Notes: a model not told the origin generated them from the sequence alone. A stretch of 64,000 nt of DNA from an uncultured Bacteroidia bacterium (GCA_902789395.1 CADANY010000003.1:1-64000), one strand, 5' to 3'. Counted from the stretch's first letter, positions 47,193 to 55,900 are shown. Program-made: numbers and translations.

Positions 47193-47222
47193 TTTGCAAT
47201 TCAGGGAAATTGCGTAAATTTG
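47193..47222 (+). promoter_or_regulatory. Promoter of tRNA-Leu
   Basis: TTTG, 18 nt, TAAATTTG, ending 17 nt before the tRNA. It lies back to back with the GH92 promoter. Confidence 0.75.
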
Positions 47223-47239
47223 CAGTCCAACCCGCAACT

Positions 47240-47324
47240 GCCCGAGTGGCGGAATTGGTAGACGCGCTGGACTCAAAATCCTGTGTCCTCAACAGACGTG
47301 CCGGTTCGAGCCCGGCCTCGGGCA
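47240..47324 (+). tRNA. tRNA-Leu, anticodon CAA
   Basis: An 85-nt class II tRNA: acceptor GCCCGAG/CTCGGGC with discriminator A, D-loop GGAATTGGTAGAC, anticodon loop CTCAAAA (anticodon CAA, reading TTG), a long variable arm and T loop GGTTCGAGCC. The CCA end is not encoded. A promoter and a terminator flank it. Confidence 0.96.
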
Positions 47325-47334
47325 CTCCGGAAAA

Positions 47335-47362
47335 GGCACCGCAGCGAAGCGGTGCTTTTTTT
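47335..47362 (+). terminator. Rho-independent terminator of tRNA-Leu
   Basis: A perfect 7-bp stem GCACCGC/GCGGTGC with a 6-nt loop and a T7 run follows the tRNA by 11 nt. Confidence 0.9.
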
Positions 47363-47391
47363 GGTTTTCTCTTGAAAAGTCTGTACCTTCG
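47360..47391 (+). promoter_or_regulatory. Promoter of the AT-rich hypothetical lipoprotein gene
   Basis: TTTG (47360-47363), 20 nt, then TACCTTCG (TAnnTTnG). The -33 part overlaps the end of the tRNA-Leu terminator T run. Confidence 0.5.
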
Positions 47392-47415
47392 CAGCCCTTT
47401 AACAATACATGAAGT

Positions 47416-48318
47416 ATGAAAAAGTTTACAATACTTATATCTTCTTTCGTTGTTTTATCTCTGTTATTCTCCTGCGAACGCACGATTCCGGATGTTCTGC
47501 CAACAACAGATCCGCATATTTTAAATGACTTCAATACCCGCTGCCCGGCAGCGCGCTTAGTCGACATTTCAAACAGGGATGACGGTAAAACAATCATCCT
47601 CTTCACCGATGCAGATGGCCTTGAAGGTGTGACTATCTACATCGACGGGACCTGGATGATTACGGAAAAAACATTTAATACGGACGATTTCCTTTACAAG
47701 ATTCCAAGAAAGGTTGCCAGAACGTATATCGGGACCGGCATTGAAAACGAAGATTACAACGGCGATAGTTACTATGTCGTCGAAATATCGCGGAATGGGA
47801 TGACCAGGAAACAATACGAGTTTGTATGTTCCGCCCCATTTGTCGAGGGCTCACGGCTGATAGACAACCTCTTGTATAGTATTGTCATTGATGAAGACGG
47901 GACGCTGCTGACATGCTCACATTCCTGGTTCAATCGATCAATCTGGTGGTATGATATCCGTACATCGATTGAGTGCGTGAGAAACAAATATGGGGATGTC
48001 CCAATCCTTGGTGCTGTGAATGATGGAGGAAATAATGTCTTGTTCATTCGTGATAATGACATAATTAAGACTGTAACTTTAAGGGACAGAGGATATGGTT
48101 ATGAATGGCAGGACACTCGTTATCCTCTCAATATGAATACAGTCCTTCCCGCGTCTGTTCTTGCCGACAGAAAACGATATGAAGCCGAACATCCCGGGGA
48201 AGATTTCTATGCGCTTTCCTCCATCGATTGCCCGGAAGGGTTATTCTACGGATTGACATTCGGGACAGAACTTACAAACACGACGATCTTTTCCAAAGCG
48301 GATTATAGTCAACCGTAA
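47416..48318 (+). CDS. Hypothetical lipoprotein
   Basis: The 300-residue product has a lipoprotein signal (LSLLFSCERT). I do not recognise the family. The body is beta-rich with hydrophobic strands separated by charged turns (IILFTDADGLEGVTIYIDG, SIVIDEDGTLLTCSHSW, NNVLFIRDNDIIKTVTL), which could be a beta-propeller or repeat sandwich. The gene is more AT-rich than its neighbours and follows tRNA-Leu, so it may be a later acquisition. An outer-membrane-type gene follows 47 nt downstream. Confidence 0.75.
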   Translation: MKKFTILISSFVVLSLLFSCERTIPDVLPTTDPHILNDFNTRCPAARLVDISNRDDGKTIILFTDADGLEGVTIYIDGTWMITEKTFNTDDFLYKIPRKVARTYIGTGIENEDYNGDSYYVVEISRNGMTRKQYEFVCSAPFVEGSRLIDNLLYSIVIDEDGTLLTCSHSWFNRSIWWYDIRTSIECVRNKYGDVPILGAVNDGGNNVLFIRDNDIIKTVTLRDRGYGYEWQDTRYPLNMNTVLPASVLADRKRYEAEHPGEDFYALSSIDCPEGLFYGLTFGTELTNTTIFSKADYSQP

Positions 48319-48365
48319 ACATTGTGATTTACTTTTAATAAAAGCCCTTTAACACTGATGAAAAT

Positions 48366-48905
48366 ATGAAAAAGACCGTATTATTCTTAATTCTGGTTAT
48401 CTCGTTAACAAACATCGACAGCCTCGCCCAGAACCGCAGCAAGAGCCTCTATGGCGAATTGCTGGGAGCCTCGCAGGGAATCGGGATCAACTACGATGCC
48501 CGCTTCCGGAAGGGAGCCGCCGACGGATTCGGCTGGAGAGCCGGAGCAGCTTTCGGCTATGCATACTCCACCTTATCATTGTTCTACGATTTCAAAGGCG
48601 ATCAAATCCAATCGTACAACCAGATGTTCCGGTTCGCCGCTCCCCTGGAAGTGAATTACCTTGCAGGAAAGGGGAAATCCAAGTTTGAGAGTGGGGTCGG
48701 AGCGGTTCTCTGCATGGACAGATATACCTCGGAATCCGGAGCGGAGCCCGTCCAATCTTTTGGGGTCATCCCCTACTTCAGTCTGGGATACCGGCTGGTC
48801 ACGAAGAATGGCTTCCTTTTCCGGATCGGCGCATTGCCATCCTACCATTTCTCCTCTTCAAAAGTCAGTATCTATCCCTATCTTGGATTCGGCAAGGCTT
48901 TTTAA
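48366..48905 (+). CDS. Small outer-membrane beta-barrel protein
   Basis: The 179-residue product has a signal peptide (NIDSLAQ). Alternating hydrophobic strands (FGWRAGAAFGYAYSTLSLFY, SFGVIPYFSLGYRL, GFLFRIGALPSYHF) and a C-terminal F are typical of 8-strand OmpA/PorT-like barrels. No function can be assigned. It may be transcribed with the hypothetical lipoprotein before it. Confidence 0.7.
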   Translation: MKKTVLFLILVISLTNIDSLAQNRSKSLYGELLGASQGIGINYDARFRKGAADGFGWRAGAAFGYAYSTLSLFYDFKGDQIQSYNQMFRFAAPLEVNYLAGKGKSKFESGVGAVLCMDRYTSESGAEPVQSFGVIPYFSLGYRLVTKNGFLFRIGALPSYHFSSSKVSIYPYLGFGKAF

Positions 48906-48962
48906 GTGGCCAAATATCTACGCATCCAACTCAAGCACGAGGGGCGTGATTCATACAGACCG

Positions 48963-49853
48963 TCAACTGAATGTGATTACGAGCAGTAAGACGCCTATCA
49001 GCAGGGCTATCAAGAAACAGAAGACGAGGGCGTAGTAGACGCCGGTTTTCAGCGCCAGCAAGAAGCCTTTCTTCCATCCGGTTCCGAACAGCTGCCGATA
49101 ATCAATCGTCAGAAGCACAGCCATCAGACTGATGCCGATCTCCCCTCGCTCCTTGCTCCCGAGGAAGAGGGAGAAGAACATGAAGAAACAGAACTGACAG
49201 AGGACATAGGCGGCGGTGGCCGCGCAAGCAGACACGCCCATCTTCCTCTTCCTCAGGGCAAGGCACATGGCCGACCAGAGGAACAAAAACTCGAACAGGA
49301 ACAGATAGATTCCCTGGCTCCGAAGGGCACCTTCCAATGCAGCCAGGGAAGCCTTTGCGGGAGAGTCTATCTTTTCAGGGTGACGGTCCAGGTCCAGCAG
49401 ATCGATGACGGAGTCTAGATTGATTGCGATCTTCGTCGCTTTCTGAATCTTCTCCGCATTCTTCAGAGTATCCGCCGGCTCGACTGGATCCGATACGACC
49501 GGGGCAGATTCCTGGACCTGACCGGTTTCTGGCTTGGCCGCAGGACGATAGTCCGGGTTGACGACCGAGGAAACCAGGGCAAAAAAAGCGTAGAAGATAA
49601 TCAGCGAGGTCAGCGGAGCGAGATACCGTTCATGCTGTCCCCGGATATAGTCCCGGATCATGTATCCCGGTCGCAGGAGGAGGTGCACGAAAGTACGCTT
49701 AGCGTCATCGTTGAGGAACGGTATGCTGTCGAAGGCTCCCTTGTAGAAATCCCCCTTCCTGGATCTGGAGCGATGCTTTCCCCAGGGCATGAAGCCGAGC
49801 TTCTGCCAGATGGTGAAAGCTCTGAAACGGACTGCTAACCTTGGCTTTAACAT
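48963..49853 (-). CDS. DUF3667-family membrane protein
   Basis: The 296-residue protein has the Bacteroidetes DUF3667 pattern: a cytoplasmic start with FLNDDAKRTFVHLLLRPGYM and IRDYIRGQHERYLAPLTSLI, followed by a membrane segment, a Pro/Glu-rich loop (about 90-160) and four further membrane segments (about 180-296). Its function is unknown. The usual N-terminal zinc-finger-like Cys motif of some members is not seen here. It follows the isomerase gene by 63 nt, with a GC-rich hairpin between them. Confidence 0.8.
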   Translation of the reverse strand: MLKPRLAVRFRAFTIWQKLGFMPWGKHRSRSRKGDFYKGAFDSIPFLNDDAKRTFVHLLLRPGYMIRDYIRGQHERYLAPLTSLIIFYAFFALVSSVVNPDYRPAAKPETGQVQESAPVVSDPVEPADTLKNAEKIQKATKIAINLDSVIDLLDLDRHPEKIDSPAKASLAALEGALRSQGIYLFLFEFLFLWSAMCLALRKRKMGVSACAATAAYVLCQFCFFMFFSLFLGSKERGEIGISLMAVLLTIDYRQLFGTGWKKGFLLALKTGVYYALVFCFLIALLIGVLLLVITFS

Positions 49854-49916
49854 AATCTTTTCACAATGAGGGCGACCCGCTTAGGCCGCCCTACGTTTCA
49901 GTTTCGAACGAAGGAA

Positions 49917-50873
49917 CTACATCAGTCCGATGCTGCGGAGATATTCGGCGCTTTTGGCGAGTCCCTCGAAGCGGTCAGCGGCGTCCTTGACAGGTTCGTC
50001 CTGTTCAACGCAGAACCACTGCGACCCGGCCTCGACGGAGGCCTTCAGCACAGCGGGGATATCGACCTGGCCGGATCCGAGCGGACGGTATTCGAACCAG
50101 CCGCCGTCATCCTTCATGGAATTGTCCGTAGAAAGACCGATCAGGGCGTATGGAGCGCTGCTGAGCTTGCCTTCAAGATAGTAATCCTTGGCATGGATAA
50201 TCGGAATGCGGCCGTTATACTTGGCAATCACTTCTGCCGGCGGGAAACCGGCATAATCAGCCCAGCAGACATCCAGCTCAACCTGCAGGTCGGACGGTTT
50301 CGTCGAAGAGAAGATATAGTCATGACCGACAGTCCCGTCGGGAAGCTTTACGAACTCGAAATCATGATTGTGATAAAGGAGTTGGATACCGGCTTCCTTC
50401 ACCTTCGCACCGACCTCAGCGATCTTCGCGACGGTCGCCTTGAACTGCTCCGGATTGACGCCCGGACGGCTGGCCTCGTCCATATAAGGGAAAGCGATAT
50501 ACTGAACGCCGAGGATGGTATTCTCTTCGATGACCTTGTCAAGATTGTCCATCATCTGCTGGAACGGAACATGGTTCGAGAAGGGGATGAGTCCGAGTTC
50601 CGTGCACATGTTCTTGACCTCAACCGGGGTATGTCCGTAATACTCACCATAGAACTCAACGCCGGCATAGCCCATCTCGCGGATTTTCTTAAGGGTTCCG
50701 TAGAAATCCTTCTCAAGATCGGTCCGGACGGAATAGAGCTGGACACCGACCGGAAGACGGCGTGCATACTCATAGCAACAACTCTGCTCCTGAGAGCATT
50801 TCTTGTTTCCGCCGCAGGAAACCAGGAGGGCGGATACGGCCACTAAAACGGCCACAGAAAGAATCTTTTTCAT
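49917..50873 (-). CDS. Lipoprotein sugar isomerase/epimerase-type TIM barrel
   Basis: The 318-residue product has a lipoprotein signal with Cys20 (SALLVSCGG). The body is an AP endonuclease 2-like TIM barrel: GVQLYSVRTDLEKD, GYAGVEFYGEY, LLYHNHDFEF (metal-binding His), QVELDVCWADYAG, IPIIHAKDYY and a late WFCVEQDEP. Members called sugar phosphate isomerase/epimerase act on keto sugars; in Bacteroides such genes also accompany DUF1080 and Gfo/Idh genes. It lies 11 nt after the FAD oxidoreductase gene, so the two probably act together outside the cytoplasm. Confidence 0.88.
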   Translation of the reverse strand: MKKILSVAVLVAVSALLVSCGGNKKCSQEQSCCYEYARRLPVGVQLYSVRTDLEKDFYGTLKKIREMGYAGVEFYGEYYGHTPVEVKNMCTELGLIPFSNHVPFQQMMDNLDKVIEENTILGVQYIAFPYMDEASRPGVNPEQFKATVAKIAEVGAKVKEAGIQLLYHNHDFEFVKLPDGTVGHDYIFSSTKPSDLQVELDVCWADYAGFPPAEVIAKYNGRIPIIHAKDYYLEGKLSSAPYALIGLSTDNSMKDDGGWFEYRPLGSGQVDIPAVLKASVEAGSQWFCVEQDEPVKDAADRFEGLAKSAEYLRSIGLM

Positions 50874-50884
50874 ATCACGTAAAA

Positions 50885-52759
50885 CTATAATGCATCAAAC
50901 GCGAAGACATGGCCCTTCTCAGAGCCCCAGGTCGAAGTCACGACAAGACGCAGGGCATCTGCCTCAACCGGTTCGAAAGAGACCTTGCGAAGCCGCAGGA
51001 AATTGCCTTCTTCCTCATAGACCGTCTTCCATGCCGTCGAACGGCGGCCGGTCTTGACCCGGGCTTCAATCCGGTACCCTTTGACCATCATCGGCGGGAC
51101 CTGGACCCGCTCTGTCGTCGCTTCGAGTTTCCGCATCCGCTTCGAGCGGATCTTGAAATGCGAGTCGAAGATCATCCGCGCACCGGAGATGGTCACCGGT
51201 TTCTTCCAGGAATAGACGATGGATTCTTCTCCGGGGGCGGCCCAGACCCCGTTGTCGGCCCCGTCCCACTCACGGTCGATACCGTTTCGAAGGACCTCGA
51301 TCGACGAATCGACAGTTGCGGCGGAAGTCAGAGGAGAAACCTTCCTCCAGCGGTACGGGAGCATGCAGTCGTCATCCTCGAGGATATCCTGGACCTCGGC
51401 AATATGGTCCTGGCGCACCTCGGCAGGGGTAATGCCATACCGGAGTGCAACGGCGGCACCGGTTCCGCAAGCCTGGCCGAGCAGGGCACAGGTCGCCATG
51501 ACCCGCGTCGCGGAAAGGCCCATGTGCGTACAGGAAATATCCCGCCCGGCAAACATCAGGTTCGGCACATTGACCGAATAGAGGCAGTCAAAGGGGATCC
51601 CGAAATAATCGGGAGTCGTATACTCGATCGAAATACGGCCTTTTTTGTGGAAGGCCTCTGGATCATGATCGTCCAGGGTCCATCCTCCGTAAGCGACCAC
51701 ATCCTCGAAGTGTCCGCCGGAAAGGACGTCGTTCTGGGTCAGGATATGCGGTCCGACATAACGGGTCGACTCACGCTTGCCGGGAAGGGACCCGATCCAG
51801 TCGAGTTCATAGCCCTTTCCGCGGCCGTCCGGGTGATTCTTCATGTACTCCCAGATTCCGTAGGCGATCCGTTTGAGCTCAAACTGGATGTCGGGGGCAT
51901 CGAAAATCGTATCGTACAGGCCGCCGAACTCGATCCACCAGAAATTATTATCCTTCGGACTGTAGATCCGTTTGTAGTTGAACTTGACTCCGGGAATCGT
52001 AGAGACCGGAATCGTATAATCGAAATCGGCATCCGTGAAATGGTAGGCCCAGTCGGGGGCTTCGAAAGGATGGTCCTCATCCGTTTTCCTCAGTTGCAGA
52101 AGGATTGAATTACCCATTGTATGGGAGTCTCCGCCTTCGGCGAGATCGCTCTCGTTGAACTCGCTCGGGAATTCGCGGCCGCGGCGATATTTCGCGCCGG
52201 AAAGCCGGAGGATACCGTCGCCGGTGCAGTCCGCAAAAAGCTTTCCTTTTATCAGATACTTCGTATAAGCATTTGTATTCCATGCCTTCACGGCTGCGAT
52301 ACGCTCTCCTTCCATAACGACATCCTCAACGGACGTGTTGAGAAGCAGCTTGATATTGGGTTCATTGATGACCGTCGTATAGATCACGTCATCCCAAATG
52401 GTATAGCGCTGGAGGGGATTGTAGCGGAAGTTCCTAAGCTGCATTTCCTCCAGGATGCCGGCCTCCTGGTACTGATCTTTCAGAACGCCGACAATGCCCA
52501 TCCGCATTTCGCTCGAGGCGTTTCCGCCAAGGACCGGACGGTCCTGGACAAGAATGACCTTCGTCCCGTGACGGGCAGCCGTGACCGCGGCGCAAACGCC
52601 GGAAAGTCCGCCGCCGCAGACAATCAGGTCGCCCTCAAGCTCTACATTTTTGATGACTTGGGAATTCTGTTCCGTCAGCATCGTGCTGACCTGGGCATGG
52701 GCATTCAGGGTAGCGAGGGCCAGGACGCCCGCGCAGAAAGCCCGGAAAATCTTTCTCAT
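50885..52759 (-). CDS. Exported FAD-dependent oxidoreductase
   Basis: The 624-residue protein has a signal peptide (LATLNAHAQ) and, near residues 40-75, an FAD-binding motif (DLIVCGGGLSGVCAAVTAAR) followed by VLGGNASSEMRMG, the pattern of the FAD_oxidored family. LFADCTGDG and ISCTHMGLSATRVMATCALL are also family motifs. The last 130 residues form a beta-rich domain, possibly carbohydrate-binding. The substrate is unknown; pairing with the isomerase suggests a sugar derivative. The ATG at 52759 is preferred over far-upstream frames because the signal peptide begins there and a TATATTTG box is 22 nt upstream. Confidence 0.87.
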   Translation of the reverse strand: MRKIFRAFCAGVLALATLNAHAQVSTMLTEQNSQVIKNVELEGDLIVCGGGLSGVCAAVTAARHGTKVILVQDRPVLGGNASSEMRMGIVGVLKDQYQEAGILEEMQLRNFRYNPLQRYTIWDDVIYTTVINEPNIKLLLNTSVEDVVMEGERIAAVKAWNTNAYTKYLIKGKLFADCTGDGILRLSGAKYRRGREFPSEFNESDLAEGGDSHTMGNSILLQLRKTDEDHPFEAPDWAYHFTDADFDYTIPVSTIPGVKFNYKRIYSPKDNNFWWIEFGGLYDTIFDAPDIQFELKRIAYGIWEYMKNHPDGRGKGYELDWIGSLPGKRESTRYVGPHILTQNDVLSGGHFEDVVAYGGWTLDDHDPEAFHKKGRISIEYTTPDYFGIPFDCLYSVNVPNLMFAGRDISCTHMGLSATRVMATCALLGQACGTGAAVALRYGITPAEVRQDHIAEVQDILEDDDCMLPYRWRKVSPLTSAATVDSSIEVLRNGIDREWDGADNGVWAAPGEESIVYSWKKPVTISGARMIFDSHFKIRSKRMRKLEATTERVQVPPMMVKGYRIEARVKTGRRSTAWKTVYEEEGNFLRLRKVSFEPVEADALRLVVTSTWGSEKGHVFAFDAL

Positions 52760-52781
52760 TTCTGCTTGTTTTAGATTTCTA

Positions 52782-52789
52782 CAAATATA
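52782..52789 (-). promoter_or_regulatory. -7 promoter box of the FAD oxidoreductase operon
   Basis: TATATTTG on the minus strand; it lies in the 73-nt divergent intergenic region with the dus promoter. Confidence 0.55.
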
Positions 52790-52794
52790 ACGAT

Positions 52795-52823
52795 TTTGTG
52801 CTGAATTTTTTTCGTTATTTTTG
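52795..52823 (+). promoter_or_regulatory. Promoter of the dus-lpxK genes
   Basis: TTTG (52795-52798), 17 nt, TATTTTTG (52816-52823). The box ends 9 nt before the ATG at 52833; spacing is slightly short. Confidence 0.5.
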
Positions 52824-52832
52824 TATGTTTTT

Positions 52833-53867
52833 ATGAAAATCGGAACAATCGATCTGGGAGAGCGGGCGGTGCTGCTGGCGCCGATGGAGGATGTGACGGA
52901 CGCATCCTTCCGGATTCTGTGCCGGGAGGCCGGAGCGGACATGGTCTATACCGAATTCATCTCCGCCGACGGACTGATCCGGGACGCGAAGAAGGCACTT
53001 GCCAAAATGGTCACTTCAGACGAAGAGGCTCCGATCGGGATCCAGATCTACGGCAGCGAACTGGAGCCCATGGTCGACGCCGCCCGAATGGCAGACCGCG
53101 CTGCGGAGATTGCGGGAGGACATGGGGCTGACCTCATCGACATCAATTTCGGCTGCCCTGTTTCGAAAATCGCCGGCCGCGGAGCCGGGAGCGGCATGAT
53201 GAAAGACCCTGACAAGATGGTCGCGATCACGGAAGCGATCGTCAAGGCCGTCCGGAAGCCCGTGACAGTCAAGACCCGCCTCGGATGGGACGATAAGTCT
53301 AAAATCATCGTAGACCTTGCCGAGCGCCTTCAGGATGTCGGGATCCAGGGGCTTACGATCCATGGACGGACACGCTCCCAGATGTACAAGGGCGAAGCGG
53401 ACTGGACCCTGATCGGAGCAGTCAAGAACAACCCCCGGATGCATATCCCGATTATCGGAAACGGAGACATCAATTCCGCGGAAAAGGCCCGGGAAGCCTT
53501 CGACCGCTGGGGTGTCGACGGGATCATGGTCGGACGCGCCTCCTTCGGCCATCCCTGGATCTTCTCAGAAATCAAGCACTTGCTCCGGACCGGAGAGCCG
53601 ATGCCCCCGATGGGCGTACGAGAGCGGGTAGCCCTCGCCAAACGCCATTTCGTCCTCTCCCTCGCCCTGAAAGGGCCCGTTACCGGGGTCTATGAAATGC
53701 GCCGGCACCTGTCCTGCTACTTCAAGGGGCTTCCCGATTTCAAAGAGACGCGGATCCGGCTTGTCACGGAGACCGATCCGGAGGAAATCCCCCGGATACT
53801 AGACTATATCGCAGAGCGCTGGGGGGACACGCCCCTCGAGACGGCGACCTCGGTATATGGACTGTAA
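52833..53867 (+). CDS. dusB: tRNA-dihydrouridine synthase (DusB-type)
   Basis: The 344-residue FMN enzyme reduces uridine in tRNA D-loops. It has the family start LLAPMEDVTDASFR, EFISADGL, the catalytic Cys in DINFGCPVSKIAGRGAG, KTRLGW, TIHGRTRSQMY and IGNGDI. Bacteroidetes usually have this type in one or two copies. A longer in-frame reading (TTG at 52821) exists, but the ATG at 52833 follows the promoter box better. lpxK follows 12 nt later. Confidence 0.95.
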   Translation: MKIGTIDLGERAVLLAPMEDVTDASFRILCREAGADMVYTEFISADGLIRDAKKALAKMVTSDEEAPIGIQIYGSELEPMVDAARMADRAAEIAGGHGADLIDINFGCPVSKIAGRGAGSGMMKDPDKMVAITEAIVKAVRKPVTVKTRLGWDDKSKIIVDLAERLQDVGIQGLTIHGRTRSQMYKGEADWTLIGAVKNNPRMHIPIIGNGDINSAEKAREAFDRWGVDGIMVGRASFGHPWIFSEIKHLLRTGEPMPPMGVRERVALAKRHFVLSLALKGPVTGVYEMRRHLSCYFKGLPDFKETRIRLVTETDPEEIPRILDYIAERWGDTPLETATSVYGL

Positions 53868-53879
53868 ATAATTGATACG

Positions 53880-55019
53880 ATGATTGATAGATTCCTTCTC
53901 TTCCCTTATACCATTACCCTTGCGGTCCGAGATTTCCTTTATAGAAAGGGGATCCGGAAATCCATCCGCGCCGAGGTCCCGACCATCTGCGTCGGGAATA
54001 TCACCGTCGGCGGGACCGGAAAGACCCCGCACACGGAGATGATCCTAAGGACCCTGCTCCGGAGCGACCGGTGGGCTTACAGTAATATTGCCGTACTGTC
54101 CCGCGGCTATAAGCGGAAAAGCTGCGGATTTCAGAAAGTGCAGCGGGACGGAAGTGCGGCGACTTTCGGGGACGAGCCGCTCCAGATTGCGAAGAAGTTC
54201 CCGTCCGTGACCGTTGCGGTCGACAAGGACCGTATCGAAGGATGCCGGTTCCTGTGCCATCCCGACGAACTCCAGACCTCGAAAAAAGGACGCCGCTGCC
54301 TCGACAAGGATATCCCTGCCGCTGATATCATCGTCCTCGACGACGCCTTTCAGTACCGGAAACTCCGTGCCTCTATCAATATCGTTCTTGTTGATTATTA
54401 CCGCCCTGTCCATAAAGACAGACTCCTCCCCCTGGGGCAGCTGAGAGACCTTCCGAAAAGGCTCGCGGACGCCGATATCCTGATCGTCACGAAGTGTCCG
54501 CCTTATATGGATGAGTGGGAGAAAACAAAATGGGCCGCGACCCTGGGTCTGTCGGATTTCAAGACCTCGACCTGCCGGGGCAAGCGTGGAAACGGGAAGG
54601 AGCAGGTTCTTCTCTTCTCCTACATCGGATATCGGGACATGCACCCGGTATTCGAGGAAGAAGCCGACAGCCGTTACGTATATGCGAAACGCCTGGTTCT
54701 TTTTTCGGGGATCGCGAAAGACACCCCGCTCCGAAACTATTTGTCCGACAAGTATAAAATCGTCAAACGCTTCAATTTCCCCGATCACCATAAGTATACC
54801 TCCGGAGATATCAGGACCCTCTCTCATGCCGTCAGGGAAAACCCGACGGCCGTCGTCGCGACGACGGAAAAAGATGCGCAGCGCGTAGTAGACACGAAAA
54901 ATGTCCCTTCCACGCTCCGTGAGCGCCTCTTCCAGGTCCCCATTGATGTCAACTTCCTTTCAGAGAACGAAAAGAGTATCTTCGAAGAGACCCTGCTTTC
55001 AGCCTTGGAACAATCTTAA
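53880..55019 (+). CDS. lpxK: Tetraacyldisaccharide 4'-kinase
   Basis: The 379-residue enzyme phosphorylates the lipid A precursor at the 4' position in the inner membrane. It shows the N-terminal helix near the membrane, the P-loop GNITVGGTGKTPHTEM (about 39-54), LSRGYKRKS, DDAFQYRKL and LLPLGQLRD. It is 12 nt after dus and 12 nt before the small DUF1080 lipoprotein. No other lpx genes are close. Confidence 0.95.
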   Translation: MIDRFLLFPYTITLAVRDFLYRKGIRKSIRAEVPTICVGNITVGGTGKTPHTEMILRTLLRSDRWAYSNIAVLSRGYKRKSCGFQKVQRDGSAATFGDEPLQIAKKFPSVTVAVDKDRIEGCRFLCHPDELQTSKKGRRCLDKDIPAADIIVLDDAFQYRKLRASINIVLVDYYRPVHKDRLLPLGQLRDLPKRLADADILIVTKCPPYMDEWEKTKWAATLGLSDFKTSTCRGKRGNGKEQVLLFSYIGYRDMHPVFEEEADSRYVYAKRLVLFSGIAKDTPLRNYLSDKYKIVKRFNFPDHHKYTSGDIRTLSHAVRENPTAVVATTEKDAQRVVDTKNVPSTLRERLFQVPIDVNFLSENEKSIFEETLLSALEQS

Positions 55020-55031
55020 TTTATCTTGTAT

Positions 55032-55628
55032 ATGAAACGGATCCTTATTGCCCTGGCTTTCGTCGCCCTTCTTGCTGGGTGCGGACGGAAAGAAGTACTG
55101 TTCAACGGAAAAGATCTTGACGGATGGGTCTTCTTCACTCGCGAAGACTCGACCGTAACGGCGCCGACCTTTACAGCCTCCGATGGCGTCCTCCACATCT
55201 CCGGAGAGCCGTTCGGCTATATCCGGACCGAGCGCAAGTATTCTGACTATACGCTTTGCCTCGAATGGCGCTGGGCCGGTCCCCGGGCCGACAGCGGCAT
55301 CTTCAACCGTCTGCAGGACGAAGACAAAGTCTGGCCGGATGGCGTCCAGCTCCAGATGAGGGAAAAAGATTTCGGATATCTTTTCAGCGCCCTTCCCCTT
55401 GAAGGAATCGAGGGCCCATTCTACCGGAAAGCCCCTGTATATGAGGGCGATCCCGAACTCGAAGACGGGTCATGGAACAAGACCGAGATTACCTGCAAGG
55501 GCGGACATATGACTTTCAAGGTCAATGGCGTTCTCGTCAACGAAGCCGTCTGCGAGGCCACCGAAGGCTATATCGGCTTCCAGAGCGAAGGCGGTGCCCT
55601 CGAATTCCGCAAAATCTATCTCAAATAA
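55032..55628 (+). CDS. Small DUF1080 lipoprotein (3-keto-glycoside hydrolase/lyase type)
   Basis: The 198-residue product has a lipoprotein signal (VALLAGCGR) and one DUF1080 domain: EVLFNGKDLDGWVFFTRE, ADSGIFNRLQDEDKVWPDGV, QLQMREKDFGYLF and the closing GYIGFQSEGGALEFRKIYL. Stand-alone DUF1080 proteins are linked to cleavage of 3-keto glycosides. It is related to the C-terminal part of the HEAT-DUF1080 protein at 22360 but is much shorter. The ATG at 55032 begins the signal. Confidence 0.85.
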   Translation: MKRILIALAFVALLAGCGRKEVLFNGKDLDGWVFFTREDSTVTAPTFTASDGVLHISGEPFGYIRTERKYSDYTLCLEWRWAGPRADSGIFNRLQDEDKVWPDGVQLQMREKDFGYLFSALPLEGIEGPFYRKAPVYEGDPELEDGSWNKTEITCKGGHMTFKVNGVLVNEAVCEATEGYIGFQSEGGALEFRKIYLK

Positions 55629-55850
55629 CGGCCCTGGCCGGCCAGTTCCCTCCTTTTGGAGCGACCGTCTCCGGCAAAGCCACCTGACGCGTGCCGCGCA
55701 ACCAACTGAGTATCAATCAATAACAACATCAAGGGGTCTGAAAATTCAGGCCCCTTGACTGATTAATCTGCTGATTATTGCTCAGTTAACCGGCATAAAA
55801 ATTCCGCTTCTCCGGTTGTAGGGTGAGAGCGTATCTTATCAAAAAAAGAC
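55629..55850. other. Structured intergenic region before the thr operon
   Basis: No gene is seen. A near-perfect hairpin CAAGGGGTCTGAA/TTCAGGCCCCTTG lies at about 55730-55757, nested in a wider inverted repeat AACTGAG (about 55704) and CTCAGTT (about 55782). There is no T run, so it is not a classic terminator; it precedes the thr promoter. Confidence 0.5.
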
Positions 55851-55858
55851 TATATTTG
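55851..55858 (+). promoter_or_regulatory. -7 promoter box of thrBC
   Basis: TATATTTG, 42 nt before the thrB ATG. The leader is too short for a classic leader-peptide attenuator. Confidence 0.6.
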
Positions 55859-55900
55859 CAGTATTAGGTTAGTTAGTTACAATTAAGGGGTATTCTGCGT

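Noticed and set aside
47240..48318. Genomic island integrated at tRNA-Leu
   Set aside because: No integrase, no direct repeat of the tRNA 3' end and only one clearly AT-rich gene; evidence is too thin.
49870..49900. GC-rich hairpin between the isomerase and DUF3667 genes as a terminator
   Set aside because: The stem GGGCG/CGCCC is short and lacks a T run, so it was not listed as a terminator.
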